DNA of 64,000 bases from a virus. A program made the position numbers and the translations under genes. The stretch spans positions 1-64,000 of IMG/VR virus record IMGVR_UViG_3300034071_002652. One strand, written 5' to 3'. The notes under the pieces were generated by a model that was not told the DNA's origin, did not search any database, and was given only the letters and a program-made list of their open reading frames with translations. Positions 1-8,601 of the stretch are shown here, piece by piece (within the stretch, counting starts at the first letter, position 1; each line of letters opens with the position of its first letter).

Positions 1-275
1 CCAAACCAACTCTGATCCAGTCCATTATGGATGTCATGGCATTCATAGCCGTGGATAAAGAAAGTGAATTAATTCTATTTAATGCTTCTTCTTTTGATTC
101 ACCTCTGTGTTTTTGAACTCTTTCTATAAATTTATTTGCCAACCAGACCGACAAAGGTCCGGCAATTCTATCAACCATCTCCGCATTTTCCGCACTGAGT
201 CCAACCTTATCTATTAGGATTTTTTTCTTGGAGGCTTCTAAAATAATAGATGTTAAATTATCTAACAGTTTCATA
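1..275 (-). CDS. hypothetical protein, C-terminal part cut by window edge
   Basis: The reading frame starts with ATG at 273-275 and stays open to the left edge. The protein begins MKLLDNLTSIILEASKKK and the visible part is helical with an amphipathic C-terminal stretch. The leader ends in ILEA, which fits the (I/L)xE signature shared by many proteins here and could mark a packaged virion protein. An ATAAATA box (TATTTAT on the coding strand) lies 15 bases upstream. I do not recognise a family. Confidence 0.7.
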
Positions 276-370
276 AAAAGACTTTTCAATAAATATATGA
301 ATTATGTTGATTTGGGGATAAAAGATGAAAAAAACTTGTTTGGATTTTTGTCAAATAGATAAACATTTAT

Positions 371-378
371 TATCTTTG
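371..378 (+). promoter_or_regulatory. host-type -7 box (TAnnTTTG)
   Basis: TATCTTTG ends four bases before the ATG at 383. This matches the Bacteroidota sigma-A -7 consensus and would give an almost leaderless mRNA for the following lipoprotein gene. Confidence 0.55.
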
Positions 379-382
379 TAAT

Positions 383-817
383 ATGAATAAATTACTGATC
401 CTCTTGTCATTTTGTTTTATGATTGCGGCTTGTGCTTCCAAGATCGAAGATGGTAAGCTTTGTGTTAAAACCATAGATGGTTATGGAGAAGAGACGGAAG
501 TTGAATTTTGGGTTGAAGAAATCCTTGTCAAGGAAATCCGTATCTCTGAAGATGTTCTAAAAAGAATCGGAGAAACTGCTTGTCGTTATTCTGATTGGAA
601 TATTCAAGACAAGAATTATTTTTATATTGACAACAACCGAATCAATATGATTGTATTCAATGAAGAGAAAAATAACATCCACGTTTGGACTCACGTTGTT
701 AAAACCAACTCAGATGGTTCTCAGAGTTTTATCACCAACTTATTTGACTTTGATTTGAACGGAAATATCCTCTTGGACGACACTGGTGACATTAAAGTTT
801 ATTCGTATGAATACTAA
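383..817 (+). CDS. putative lipoprotein
   Basis: The 144-residue protein starts with a short hydrophobic signal ending in a lipobox-like AACA at residues 15-18 (MNKLLILLSFCFMIAACAS), so it is probably lipidated at Cys17 and exported. The mature part is mixed alpha/beta with many acidic residues and no motif I recognise. A host-type promoter directly precedes the start, suggesting early or host-polymerase expression. A surface role such as superinfection exclusion is possible but is only inference. Confidence 0.75.
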   Translation: MNKLLILLSFCFMIAACASKIEDGKLCVKTIDGYGEETEVEFWVEEILVKEIRISEDVLKRIGETACRYSDWNIQDKNYFYIDNNRINMIVFNEEKNNIHVWTHVVKTNSDGSQSFITNLFDFDLNGNILLDDTGDIKVYSYEY

Positions 818-824
818 ACTCAAA

Positions 825-831
825 TATTTAT
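825..831 (+). promoter_or_regulatory. TATTTAT box
   Basis: This is one of many TATTTAT boxes found just upstream of genes in the window. It is followed by a small hairpin (AAGAGA paired with TCTCTT, about 834-851) in the leader of the next gene. Confidence 0.4.
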
Positions 832-859
832 ATCAAGAGACCAATTCTCTTCTTAAATT

Positions 860-1327
860 TTGATTCAATATATACTAAAATTCGGTTTATCAGCGATGGG
901 GATCATCTATCCACTACTTATGTGGTGGTGGATTGGTCCCCAAACTTCTATTTCTGCTTATTTTTTAACACAGGCTCAATTTCTATTCCTACTTTTTAAC
1001 GCCGGAACTTCATTTTACTTCGCAAATACCAAAAATTGGTTGATGTCAGGTGTATTTTTGTTACTTCTGTCTTGTTTTTCCATCCAATATTATCAAACTA
1101 TTCACAATATTTTTGCAATTTCCTTCTTTATTACCTCTGTCATCTCCATTTTGAGGTCAAAAAGGTATAAATGGGTGGTTTTTGGTGTAATTTCGGGTCT
1201 TTTTGGTCTTTTTCACTCTATTTTCCTCGCAGAATACATCGCAGTGGTCTTCATTTCCCTGTTTCACATCCTGATTTTGAGAGATCTTTACAAATTTGAG
1301 TTCAGAAACCGTAAATTTATATCCTGA
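860..1327 (+). CDS. multi-pass membrane protein
   Basis: The 155-residue protein is very hydrophobic with about five predicted membrane spans. The longest frame begins with TTG at 860; an ATG at residue 13 (MGIIYPLL) is an alternative start that still keeps the first span. No family is recognised. It may remodel or occupy the host inner membrane, but nothing in the sequence decides this. Confidence 0.6.
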   Translation: MIQYILKFGLSAMGIIYPLLMWWWIGPQTSISAYFLTQAQFLFLLFNAGTSFYFANTKNWLMSGVFLLLLSCFSIQYYQTIHNIFAISFFITSVISILRSKRYKWVVFGVISGLFGLFHSIFLAEYIAVVFISLFHILILRDLYKFEFRNRKFIS

Positions 1328-1349
1328 TATTTATTTTTAAACAAATATT

Positions 1350-1487
1350 ATGGGAAGAGCAAGAAAAAAACTCAAAAAAGCACCAAGTAGGTCAAAAATT
1401 GTCAAATTATCAAAAAGAATGACCTTAAATTTGGAAATTATCCGACAAATCGAACGAGATTTAATTCAAAATCAAAAATCGGAGTAA
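1350..1487 (+). CDS. small basic protein
   Basis: This 45-residue ORF begins MGRARKKLKKAPSRSKIVK and is strongly basic in its N-terminal half, with an amphipathic helix after it (LNLEIIRQIERDL). A TATTTAT box at 1328-1334 precedes it, which supports it as a real gene. It could bind nucleic acid; no family is recognised. Confidence 0.6.
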   Translation: MGRARKKLKKAPSRSKIVKLSKRMTLNLEIIRQIERDLIQNQKSE

Positions 1488-1530
1488 TTTTTTTGGAAAG
1501 TAGGGTTATTTTTTGTAAATTTACTCTACC

Positions 1531-1671
1531 ATGAAACTAATCCTCATTATCCTCATTCTGATGCTCCTTTTTGGAGGTTTCAAATCTGTTTTTAACCTTG
1601 TAAAAGGGGTTATGAAGTTCATTTGGATTGCAATTCTTATTATTTTTTTACTTATTCTAATTGGTTCTTGA
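1531..1671 (+). CDS. small membrane protein
   Basis: This 46-residue ORF (start MKLILIILILMLLFGGFKS) has two hydrophobic segments separated by a short basic stretch (LVKGVMK). Its size and topology resemble small phage membrane proteins of unknown role. The next gene's TATTTAT box overlaps its stop codon region. Confidence 0.55.
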   Translation: MKLILIILILMLLFGGFKSVFNLVKGVMKFIWIAILIIFLLILIGS

Positions 1672-1678
1672 TATTTAT
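1672..1678 (+). promoter_or_regulatory. TATTTAT box
   Basis: The box is followed by an A-rich leader (ATAAAAAAGGGTAAAG) leading into the ATG at 1695. Confidence 0.45.
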
Positions 1679-1694
1679 ATAAAAAAGGGTAAAG

Positions 1695-1946
1695 ATGAAA
1701 ATTTCAGGTATGAAACATCTGGTGGAAGAGTATGGATCAAGTTTAGTGGAAACTGAAGTGACCTTTGACGAGTTGAAATTGACCGCCAAAATGATCAGAG
1801 AATATCTTAAACTAACTCCAACACAACATATTGATTATGCTTCAGATGATGACAACTATCTATCGTTAATTATCCAACAATATGGTATAGGAAACTACGA
1901 AGAAGCGAAAAAGGATTTGGATGAGTTCAGTGTGTTATTCAATTAA
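1695..1946 (+). CDS. hypothetical small acidic protein
   Basis: The 83-residue protein is soluble, acidic and mostly helical. It has no recognised motif. The N-terminus (MKISGMKHLVEEYGSSLVETE) loosely resembles the amphipathic leaders of other genes here but lacks a clear processing site. It is preceded by a TATTTAT box and followed by another at 1959-1965, so it is probably a single-gene unit. Confidence 0.65.
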   Translation: MKISGMKHLVEEYGSSLVETEVTFDELKLTAKMIREYLKLTPTQHIDYASDDDNYLSLIIQQYGIGNYEEAKKDLDEFSVLFN

Positions 1947-1958
1947 CCAATTTCATCA

Positions 1959-1965
1959 TATTTAT
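1959..1965 (+). promoter_or_regulatory. TATTTAT box
   Basis: TATTTAT followed by TAAGAAAATATTG leads to the ATG at 1979; the same arrangement recurs at 55669 and 58840. Confidence 0.45.
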
Positions 1966-1978
1966 TAAGAAAATATTG

Positions 1979-2425
1979 ATGAAAAAGGTATTACATTTAT
2001 CCAAAGACGAATTAAAAAACAAAATTAAATCTTTAATTCAAGAACAAGAGGAAACAGAGTCAGGAGACTTCTCAACCTTGATTTCACAACTTTTATTTTC
2101 TCAAACTCAAGTTCATATATTCCATCTTCAGACAAAATCTTATTCCGAACACAAGGCATTACAAGGTTATTATGAAGATATAGATGATTTGGTTGATACA
2201 CTCGTTGAGTCTTATCAAGGTGAGTTCGGTATTATTGAAAACTACAAATCATTTAAGGTAGAATCTTATCAGGACACAGATCAGGTTATTGCTTATTTTG
2301 AAATGATCTTAAATTTAGTAAAAGAGGGAAGGGAAACCATTGAATCAACTCATCTTCAAAATATCTTAGATGAGATCATCACCCTTGTTACGAAAACAAT
2401 GTATAAACTGAAGTTCTTGAAATGA
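1979..2425 (+). CDS. hypothetical helical protein with candidate packaging leader
   Basis: The 148-residue protein is almost entirely helical. Its leader (MKKVLHLSKDELKNKIKSLI followed by QEQEE) is an amphipathic basic helix ending in an IxE-type site. I read this as a candidate capsid-targeting propeptide (inference). The remainder resembles a four-helix bundle; no family is recognised. ATG at 1979 was preferred over TTG at 1976. A strong terminator follows. Confidence 0.7.
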   Translation: MKKVLHLSKDELKNKIKSLIQEQEETESGDFSTLISQLLFSQTQVHIFHLQTKSYSEHKALQGYYEDIDDLVDTLVESYQGEFGIIENYKSFKVESYQDTDQVIAYFEMILNLVKEGRETIESTHLQNILDEIITLVTKTMYKLKFLK

Positions 2426-2430
2426 ACAGA

Positions 2431-2456
2431 AAAACCCCTCCACGATGAGGGGTTTT
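2431..2456 (+). terminator. intrinsic terminator
   Basis: AAAACCCCTC and GAGGGGTTTT form a ten-pair stem around a CACGAT loop, with further T residues after it. It ends the preceding transcript. Confidence 0.8.
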
Positions 2457-2468
2457 GATTTTATTGAG

Positions 2469-2475
2469 TATTTAT
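2469..2475 (+). promoter_or_regulatory. TATTTAT box
   Basis: The box lies between the terminator and the ATG at 2494. It argues against the longer frame that starts upstream at 2455. Confidence 0.45.
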
Positions 2476-2493
2476 TTATATCAAATTATTTCA

Positions 2494-3462
2494 ATGATTG
2501 GTTTAATCAAAAGAATTTTAAAAGAAGAGGTTAATATAGCCTGTGAATTAGAATTTCAAAAAAATATTCCGAGATTTATCAAATCTAATCTCAAGAAATT
2601 TAGGGATGTTATTGATTTGATGCTTGAACCAAAAAAAGAACAGTTCAAAGGTGATACAGAAAATTATAGAGAGATTTTAAAACTCTTAAAAAAATCTGAC
2701 GCTGAGATCAATAACATCTTAAATATTAAATTTGTCTACCATCCAGGATCTGACGAGTGGTCAAGAATCAATAAGTTAAACACAAACTATTCGGATTTGT
2801 CAGTATTTTTCTTTGATATTTTAAAAGACGAGGATACGGACTTTTGTGTTATGAATGAAAGGTTAGTTAATAAAGATAACACCATAGTAAATGAACTCAT
2901 CAATAAGATGATGCAAAATGCGGATCTTTATTTTGATAAATACCTTATGAATAACGAGGAGAAGTATACTCAAAACAATAAAAAGAATTCAGAAAAAGGA
3001 GATATATCAGAACAAAAGGTTATTGATTTTGTAACTCAAACTAAAATAGGTTGGGATTTAATTTATCAGGCAAAAGAAGGAAGTCCGATTGATACAAAGT
3101 TGGGTGTTGATCTAATATTCAGAAATCCATTTGGTGTTGTTAAAACCGTTCAGGTTAAAAGTGTTGGATCTATTAAGGGAATCGATACGACACCTTGTGA
3201 AAAGGATAAAAAATTCACTTACAAATTAAGACCGGGTGGGTATTTTATCTTCAGTAAATATGGTGTTAAGATCAACACAAAAGAAGTGGATTATGTTGCT
3301 TATGTTTCTTCAAACGGAAGGGTGTTACTATGTAAGAAATATTCACCAGTTACAGTCGTAGGATTTGATTGTATTGACGAACCTTCAAATACATTCCCCG
3401 CAAATCCAAGAGGTTCTTTCTATGTCGACCACGAATCAGTATTACTCAAAAATTTCTTCTAA
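2494..3462 (+). CDS. putative PD-(D/E)XK-like nuclease with packaging leader
   Basis: The 322-residue protein begins MIGLIKRILKEEVNIACELE, a short basic amphipathic helix followed by the ILKE signature shared with other proteins here. The C-terminal half contains GDISEQKVIDFV, then GVDLIF (Asp about residue 206) and TVQVKS (QVK about 220-222). Spacing and hydrophobic strands fit a restriction-endonuclease fold with Gln in place of the usual Glu. If the leader is a capsid-targeting signal, this would be a nuclease delivered with the DNA, or a DNA-processing virion enzyme. The fold call is from motif inspection only. Confidence 0.55.
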   Translation: MIGLIKRILKEEVNIACELEFQKNIPRFIKSNLKKFRDVIDLMLEPKKEQFKGDTENYREILKLLKKSDAEINNILNIKFVYHPGSDEWSRINKLNTNYSDLSVFFFDILKDEDTDFCVMNERLVNKDNTIVNELINKMMQNADLYFDKYLMNNEEKYTQNNKKNSEKGDISEQKVIDFVTQTKIGWDLIYQAKEGSPIDTKLGVDLIFRNPFGVVKTVQVKSVGSIKGIDTTPCEKDKKFTYKLRPGGYFIFSKYGVKINTKEVDYVAYVSSNGRVLLCKKYSPVTVVGFDCIDEPSNTFPANPRGSFYVDHESVLLKNFF

Positions 3463-3882
3463 ATGAAATTCAAAAAAAAGGACATAAAATATTTTTTGGA
3501 TCTCTATAAAAAGATGGGTGTTCCCAAAGTGGATGCCGAAGACAATTTGAAAAAACTTATGAGGTGGGTGGAAGACCTACCAAAGAAAATTATTCTTTAC
3601 AGAATAATATTTGTTAATTCCGAAGATGACATAATCCGAGATAGACCAGGTTCACACTATATGATGGATAAAGAACATCTTATGGATACACATTATGTTG
3701 ATATTAAAAATTTACCTCAAGGAAGTGAGTGTTATCTTTTAACTGTACAAGCAGACAAGAAGATGATAGATCAATTCCAAACAATAGCCACAAATATTGT
3801 TTACCCATCTGAAAAAGAAATCACCCTGAAAAATAAAGGAGAGGGGATAAACTATATAGAACACAAAAAAATCAATGAGTAA
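3463..3882 (+). CDS. hypothetical protein
   Basis: The 139-residue protein starts directly after the stop codon of the nuclease-like gene, so the two are probably co-transcribed and translationally coupled. It is basic at the N-terminus (MKFKKKDIKYFLDLYKKMG) and alpha/beta afterwards. Its partnership with the nuclease (for example as immunity or specificity factor) is only suggested by position. Confidence 0.65.
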   Translation: MKFKKKDIKYFLDLYKKMGVPKVDAEDNLKKLMRWVEDLPKKIILYRIIFVNSEDDIIRDRPGSHYMMDKEHLMDTHYVDIKNLPQGSECYLLTVQADKKMIDQFQTIATNIVYPSEKEITLKNKGEGINYIEHKKINE

Positions 3883-4006
3883 AAAATTAAATTTATCTGA
3901 TAAGGAAATTCAGGAAATCAGAAAGAAACACGAAACCGAAAGAAACAACCACGAGTTTTTCAGTAGGAAGGTGTTTGAACCGAAAAATAAAAATGAAAAT
4001 AAATAA
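3875..4006 (+). CDS. small charged protein
   Basis: This 43-residue ORF (MSKKLNLSDKEIQEIRKKHE at the start) overlaps the stop of the preceding gene by eight bases, an arrangement typical of coupled phage genes. It is highly charged and likely one helix. No family is recognised. Confidence 0.55.
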   Translation: MSKKLNLSDKEIQEIRKKHETERNNHEFFSRKVFEPKNKNENK

Positions 4007-4009
4007 AAT

Positions 4010-4084
4010 ATGAAAAAGAAAATTTGTAAATTTATTTCAACCATAACTTTTGGAAAAGTTTGTCTTGGTTGGTGTAAGATTTAA
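4010..4084 (+). CDS. very small cysteine-containing protein
   Basis: This 24-residue ORF (MKKKICKFISTITFGKVCLG, then WCKI) follows the previous gene by three bases and sits just before a terminator, which favours it being translated. It has three cysteines and a basic N-terminus. Function is unknown. Confidence 0.4.
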   Translation: MKKKICKFISTITFGKVCLGWCKI

Positions 4085-4090
4085 GAAATG

Positions 4091-4118
4091 AAAAACCCCT
4101 CCGATTGGAGGGGTTTTT
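4091..4118 (+). terminator. intrinsic terminator
   Basis: AAAAACCCCTCC and GGAGGGGTTTTT form a twelve-pair stem with a GATT loop. It ends the 2494-4084 operon and can also serve the convergent minus gene. Confidence 0.85.
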
Positions 4119-4156
4119 GTTTTATTATTGAAACAATTTAGATATGTTTTGTTTCA

Positions 4157-5002
4157 TTAAACGAACAATACCTCTTCTTCCTTATGTTTTTCTTGTTGAA
4201 GAAATTCATATGCTCTTGCGAGTCTGGTCATACCAATTCCACCTCCGAATCTTGGGAAGAAGTCGTGAGACAGGAACTCTTCAAGTTCTTTTTCCACTCT
4301 TTCTTGTCCGAACAATTCAAATAGTTTTTCACAATATCTTCCATCTTCAATTGAATAGAACATTTCTCTCATACCTTCAACATCACAAGATCTCTCAGCC
4401 GATCCAATTGTTTCTTGACCATAAAGTATGACATCAACCTTGTTGAAGATCTCACCTTCTCTGTGTTTCATATTCCAAAATGGATTTGTTCTTCTTGGGA
4501 ATAGTTCAAGAGAAACTACAGATCCTTTCTCTTGCCACATTCTTGTTTCATCTTCGTGTTCAATGATTGAAATACCACCATATTCTTCACATACTGAATC
4601 GTATGTCTCACGGATGGGTTGATCAAACCCAAGATATTCCAAAAGTTCTGCTTCCAATTGGATCATATCTTCAATAGTTCCTTTTGACTCAAACTCAAAC
4701 ATGGGAAAAATTAGAGAGTGTCTACCTTCAATAGGGTTTTTCTCTTCACGATAAGAAGTTGAAATACAGAATACCCCATCCCATTCAGGGTTTTTAAGAA
4801 GTTCATATTCCAACCACATCTGTCCTGTTTGTGGTAAGGGCCATTGTTCCCCACAGTATTCAAAGGTTTTTACCGAGTGAGGATTTTCACATGCCGCAAG
4901 AATTGACAAACGGGATTGAACTGGGACTTCAATGAAGTTTTTGTTTAGGAAAAATGTTCTCATCTTTTGAACAAGTTCGTTGTAGGTTTTTGTGTTTTTC
5001 AT
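4157..5002 (-). CDS. class II aminoacyl-tRNA synthetase-like core protein (AsnRS/AspRS type)
   Basis: The 281-residue protein matches the catalytic core of class IIb synthetases. A motif 2 region (SYREE followed by RHSLIFPMFEFE) is near residues 104-130 and a motif 3 region (GGGIGMTRLARA) is near the C-terminus. An N-terminal OB-fold anticodon-binding domain is absent, so it resembles stand-alone paralogs such as asparagine-synthetase-related proteins. It may make aminoacyl-adenylates, amidate aspartate or modify a tRNA or protein; charging of a specific tRNA is less likely. The gene stands alone on the minus strand with a hairpin upstream. Confidence 0.75.
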   Translation of the reverse strand: MKNTKTYNELVQKMRTFFLNKNFIEVPVQSRLSILAACENPHSVKTFEYCGEQWPLPQTGQMWLEYELLKNPEWDGVFCISTSYREEKNPIEGRHSLIFPMFEFESKGTIEDMIQLEAELLEYLGFDQPIRETYDSVCEEYGGISIIEHEDETRMWQEKGSVVSLELFPRRTNPFWNMKHREGEIFNKVDVILYGQETIGSAERSCDVEGMREMFYSIEDGRYCEKLFELFGQERVEKELEEFLSHDFFPRFGGGIGMTRLARAYEFLQQEKHKEEEVLFV

Positions 5003-5056
5003 TTTTTTGTTTTTTTATTTGTTTATGTTTATTTGTTCATTATTGGGCAAAAAAAA

Positions 5057-5074
5057 TCCCTCAATAAAGAGGGA
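5057..5074 (-). terminator. terminator-like hairpin upstream of the synthetase-like gene
   Basis: On the minus strand TCCCTC and GAGGGA pair and are followed by eight T residues. It lies about 55 bases before the start codon at 5002 rather than after a gene, so it may act as an attenuator or block antisense transcription. Confidence 0.5.
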
Positions 5075-5217
5075 ATGATTTTTTTGGTTTTATTTTTGTA
5101 ATATTTGGATGTCCGTGACTCATGATTTTCTTAAAATTTTTAATAAATATATCTGAAATAAACAAAGTATCAAGTTTTTTAAAAAAAAATTATTATACTT
5201 ATAAAAAAAGAAATACA

Positions 5218-5961
5218 ATGAAAAACATTATACCATTTATCCTGTTTTTATTATTTATACCGATGATTTCTCTTTCTCAGAGTGAATCAGATCAAAAGAG
5301 ACAAAGACGAGTTGAACGATATCAAAGACCCGTAACCACACCTGATGTAGTTGTCGTCCCAAATCCATATATCTCACCTTATTATAATCCATATGTCCCA
5401 TATTATTACAACAGATATACACCTTATACTCCTTATTACGGATTACCTGTTGCCACACCCACAAGGTTATTTAATAGACCCGTATTTTCAATGGGAGTTC
5501 TCTCCACCATCGGAACTGACCCCTCCCTACCAACCTTTGGTGTATATGGAACGGTTGGATCGGAGAATGTGTTTTTTAAAATGTCTTATGAAGGAAGCAG
5601 AGTTTCCAATATTGAACATTATAACAATATCACTTTAAACGATGTTTATTCTTGGAACGATCAATCAAGAGGCGAGTTTGAAAGATATTCGGCGTTATTT
5701 GTTGGGATGGGTGGGAAGTTAACACCCTCCATTTATCCATTTTTGGGGGCAAATTTCTACTTTCAAGAACAAGACCTGATATTCTATGATGAACTACATA
5801 TCTTGTCAAATGACGGGGAATATTCAATCAATGGGATTGATAAAAATGGTCTTAATGTGAGGGGTGGAATTATGTTCAGAAAAAACAATTTTGAAGCAGG
5901 AACAAATATTACTTTGTTAAACCCCGCAAGATTTGGTGCCAATATAGGATTAAATTTTTAA
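5218..5961 (+). CDS. secreted Pro/Tyr-rich protein, possible outer-membrane beta-barrel
   Basis: I start at ATG 5218 because it gives a clean signal peptide (MKNIIPFILFLLFIPMISLS, cut near Gln21). After this comes a basic linker and a Pro/Tyr/Asn-rich segment at about residues 37-80 with PYYNPYVPYYYN-like repeats. The rest has alternating strand-like sequence and ends in ANIGLNF with a terminal Phe, as in outer-membrane beta-barrels. A phage-encoded outer-membrane protein could alter receptors. No family is firmly recognised. Confidence 0.65.
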   Translation: MKNIIPFILFLLFIPMISLSQSESDQKRQRRVERYQRPVTTPDVVVVPNPYISPYYNPYVPYYYNRYTPYTPYYGLPVATPTRLFNRPVFSMGVLSTIGTDPSLPTFGVYGTVGSENVFFKMSYEGSRVSNIEHYNNITLNDVYSWNDQSRGEFERYSALFVGMGGKLTPSIYPFLGANFYFQEQDLIFYDELHILSNDGEYSINGIDKNGLNVRGGIMFRKNNFEAGTNITLLNPARFGANIGLNF

Positions 5962-6011
5962 TATGGTTTGATTTTTGATCTTGGTTTCTTATTTTTTGAA
6001 AAAAGAAATTA

Positions 6012-7877
6012 ATGATCACAGTTGGGTTTTCAACAAGGAAAATTAACCCCACCTTTGTTGAGTATATAAAAAATACAATTGGTCCAAAAAATGTTGAGGT
6101 TATTCCCATTGAAAACGATGGGGTTTATTCTTTAACACAAGCTTACAATATGATTTTGGATCAAGCATCCAATGATATTGTTATATTGTGTCATGATGAC
6201 ATTTATTTTGAAGGAAAGGGGTGGGGTTCAAATGTTTTATACCATTTCCAAAAAAATCCTGAATATGGAATCTTGGGTATTGCCGGAACAACTCATATGC
6301 CAAAGTCTGGTCAATGGTGGGAAGACAGATCCAAAATGCACGGTATTGTCAATCACGAACATGAAGGAAAGAAGTGGGAGTCAAAATACTCCAACAGCTT
6401 GGGGAAAAAGATCCAAGATGTGGTTGTTGTAGATGGTCTTTTTATGTGTGTTAATAAAAACAACATCACAAAGAATTTCAACGAAGAGGTTCAAGGATTT
6501 CATATGTATGATATTGATTTCTGTTTCAGAAATTTCTTGGATGAGGTTAAGATTGGAGTTATTTATGATGTCAGGGTCACACATAAATCCATCGGAATGA
6601 CCAATCAGGAGTGGGAAAAAAACAAAAATCAATTTGCTGAGACATATAAAGACAACTTACCTGCAAAAATTTTAAAAGATGAGAATAGTGTTTTGAAGAT
6701 CCTTTTATTATGTGACAAATTAAATTCAGATACTTTGAGTTCGTTAAAAAAACATAATTTAACTATTGTATCTGAAATAAAATCAGGAAAAAAAAATGTT
6801 TTTAATTTGGACTCTATTCCAGGAACTATATTAGGGGACGGAAAACTTCAATTAAATGTAGGAACGAATACTATTCCAACGGTAAAGGGTAGATTATATA
6901 AAAACAAAAATATCGAATATGATTTGATTATATCCAATTCTAAACTCTTGTCTGATAAAATAAAAATAGCTTATCCTAATACAAACCATTTATTCATTGG
7001 AAATAACATAGTTAACCATAGTTCAATAATCACACAAAATACAATACCTAAAGATTTATATAGATTATCAAATATTGAAATTAATAAACCCAAAGTTAAA
7101 ATACTCACAGGTTTTTCAGAAAGGGGAGGGTCAACATTTGCTTTATCAAGAATATGTAATTACTTTAATGAAAATGGTATTGATACTGTTATGTATGGTC
7201 CTCACGACTTTCACTTGGGGTTATGTAAATCGGACATACACTCAAATTTTAAAATTGAGGATGATGATATTTTAATAACTCATTTTGTTAGTTTCGAACA
7301 AAGACCTAATGTAAAGAAAGTCGTACTTTCTTGTCACGAAAAAAATATTTTTGAGATTTCTAAATTAGATAGATATTGGGATGAAGTTGTCTTTTTAAAT
7401 AAAAAACAACGAGATTATCATAGTGGATACAATGGTGAATACTCAATCATACCTAACTTTTCAGACTATTTTGAAGTTGTTAAATCAGATGAAAGCATTG
7501 GTGTTGCAGGTATAATTGGTTCTATTGATTATAATAAACAAACTCATATATCTATTGAAAGAGCACTAAGTGATGGATACAAGAAAGTAATTCTTTTTGG
7601 TGGTGTTACGGATGTAAACTATTATGAAAGTTATGTAAAACCTTTGATCGATGGTAAAACAGTTATTGAATATGGTTTTATTAATGATAAATCAAAAATG
7701 TATTCCATGATAGAATGTGTCTACCAGTCTTCTCTAAGTGAAGTCGCATCCTTGGTGAAGGATGAATGTGAAATGACAGGAACAAAGTTTAACGGAAATT
7801 CTAACATAGATAATGATGCAAAATCATTATCTAATGATGAAATATTTAAAAATTGGAAAAAAATATTAGGTTTATAA
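6012..7877 (+). CDS. two-domain glycosyltransferase
   Basis: The 621-residue protein opens with a GT-A (GT2-like) domain: an early Rossmann strand, ILCHDDIYF supplying a DD metal/nucleotide motif near residue 59, and a GLFMCVNK/MYDIDFCFR region typical of acceptor-binding segments. The second half (from about residue 355, KVKILTGFSERGGSTFALSR) resembles a GT-B domain with a C-terminal Rossmann half. It opens the glycan island and probably adds two sugars or bears one inactive domain. Acceptor is unknown: phage structural protein or host surface glycan. Confidence 0.7.
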   Translation: MITVGFSTRKINPTFVEYIKNTIGPKNVEVIPIENDGVYSLTQAYNMILDQASNDIVILCHDDIYFEGKGWGSNVLYHFQKNPEYGILGIAGTTHMPKSGQWWEDRSKMHGIVNHEHEGKKWESKYSNSLGKKIQDVVVVDGLFMCVNKNNITKNFNEEVQGFHMYDIDFCFRNFLDEVKIGVIYDVRVTHKSIGMTNQEWEKNKNQFAETYKDNLPAKILKDENSVLKILLLCDKLNSDTLSSLKKHNLTIVSEIKSGKKNVFNLDSIPGTILGDGKLQLNVGTNTIPTVKGRLYKNKNIEYDLIISNSKLLSDKIKIAYPNTNHLFIGNNIVNHSSIITQNTIPKDLYRLSNIEINKPKVKILTGFSERGGSTFALSRICNYFNENGIDTVMYGPHDFHLGLCKSDIHSNFKIEDDDILITHFVSFEQRPNVKKVVLSCHEKNIFEISKLDRYWDEVVFLNKKQRDYHSGYNGEYSIIPNFSDYFEVVKSDESIGVAGIIGSIDYNKQTHISIERALSDGYKKVILFGGVTDVNYYESYVKPLIDGKTVIEYGFINDKSKMYSMIECVYQSSLSEVASLVKDECEMTGTKFNGNSNIDNDAKSLSNDEIFKNWKKILGL

Positions 7878-7878
7878 A

Positions 7879-8601
7879 ATGGTAATATTAACTACATTAT
7901 ATAATTCTCAAGACTACATAGAGAAGTGTATTTATTCGATTAAAAATCAGACATTTAAAGATTTCAAATGTTACATCACTGATGATATGTCTACCGATAA
8001 TAGTGTAAATATTGTTAAAAAAACTATAAGTAATGACGATAGATTTATTCTTATTGAAAATAAACAAAAATATTACCAACCTGGAAACTATGATCAAGTG
8101 ATAAGAAGTAATCCGTTGATTGATGATAATGAAATCTGTGTTGAGGTTGATGGTGATGATTGGTTACCTGATTCTAAAACATTAGAAAGAATTAATAATG
8201 TTTATTCTAACGATAATGTATGGATTGCGAATGGAAGATTCAAATATTCATCAGGTTTAGATGGGTTCTCACAAAAACAAACAAATTTTGAATCGATCAG
8301 AAATCAAAGATTTACCGCATCACATATAAGAACATGGAGGGCATTTCTTTGGAGAAATATTGATATATTGGATTTGAAAGATGAAGAAGGTGTATATTGG
8401 AAAATGACAGGTGATTTATCATTTATGTATCCCATGATCGAAATGTCGGGAGAAGAACATTATGTTTTTATGGAAGATATAAATTATATTTATAATGAAC
8501 AAAATCCTATTAATGATCATAAAGTAGACTTGTCTTTGGTTAATGAAATTGCGGTAAAAATAAGAAATAAATCACCGTATAAAAAATTAGATAGAAAATG
8601 A
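7879..8601 (+). CDS. family 2 glycosyltransferase
   Basis: The 240-residue protein is a GT2-type GT-A fold: VILTTLYNSQDYIEKCIYSI at the start, DDMSTDNS at about residue 36, and EVDGDDW containing the DxD motif near residue 91. It starts one base after the preceding stop and overlaps the next gene by four bases (ATGA), so it is part of the same operon. Sugar and acceptor cannot be read from sequence. Confidence 0.85.
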   Translation: MVILTTLYNSQDYIEKCIYSIKNQTFKDFKCYITDDMSTDNSVNIVKKTISNDDRFILIENKQKYYQPGNYDQVIRSNPLIDDNEICVEVDGDDWLPDSKTLERINNVYSNDNVWIANGRFKYSSGLDGFSQKQTNFESIRNQRFTASHIRTWRAFLWRNIDILDLKDEEGVYWKMTGDLSFMYPMIEMSGEEHYVFMEDINYIYNEQNPINDHKVDLSLVNEIAVKIRNKSPYKKLDRK

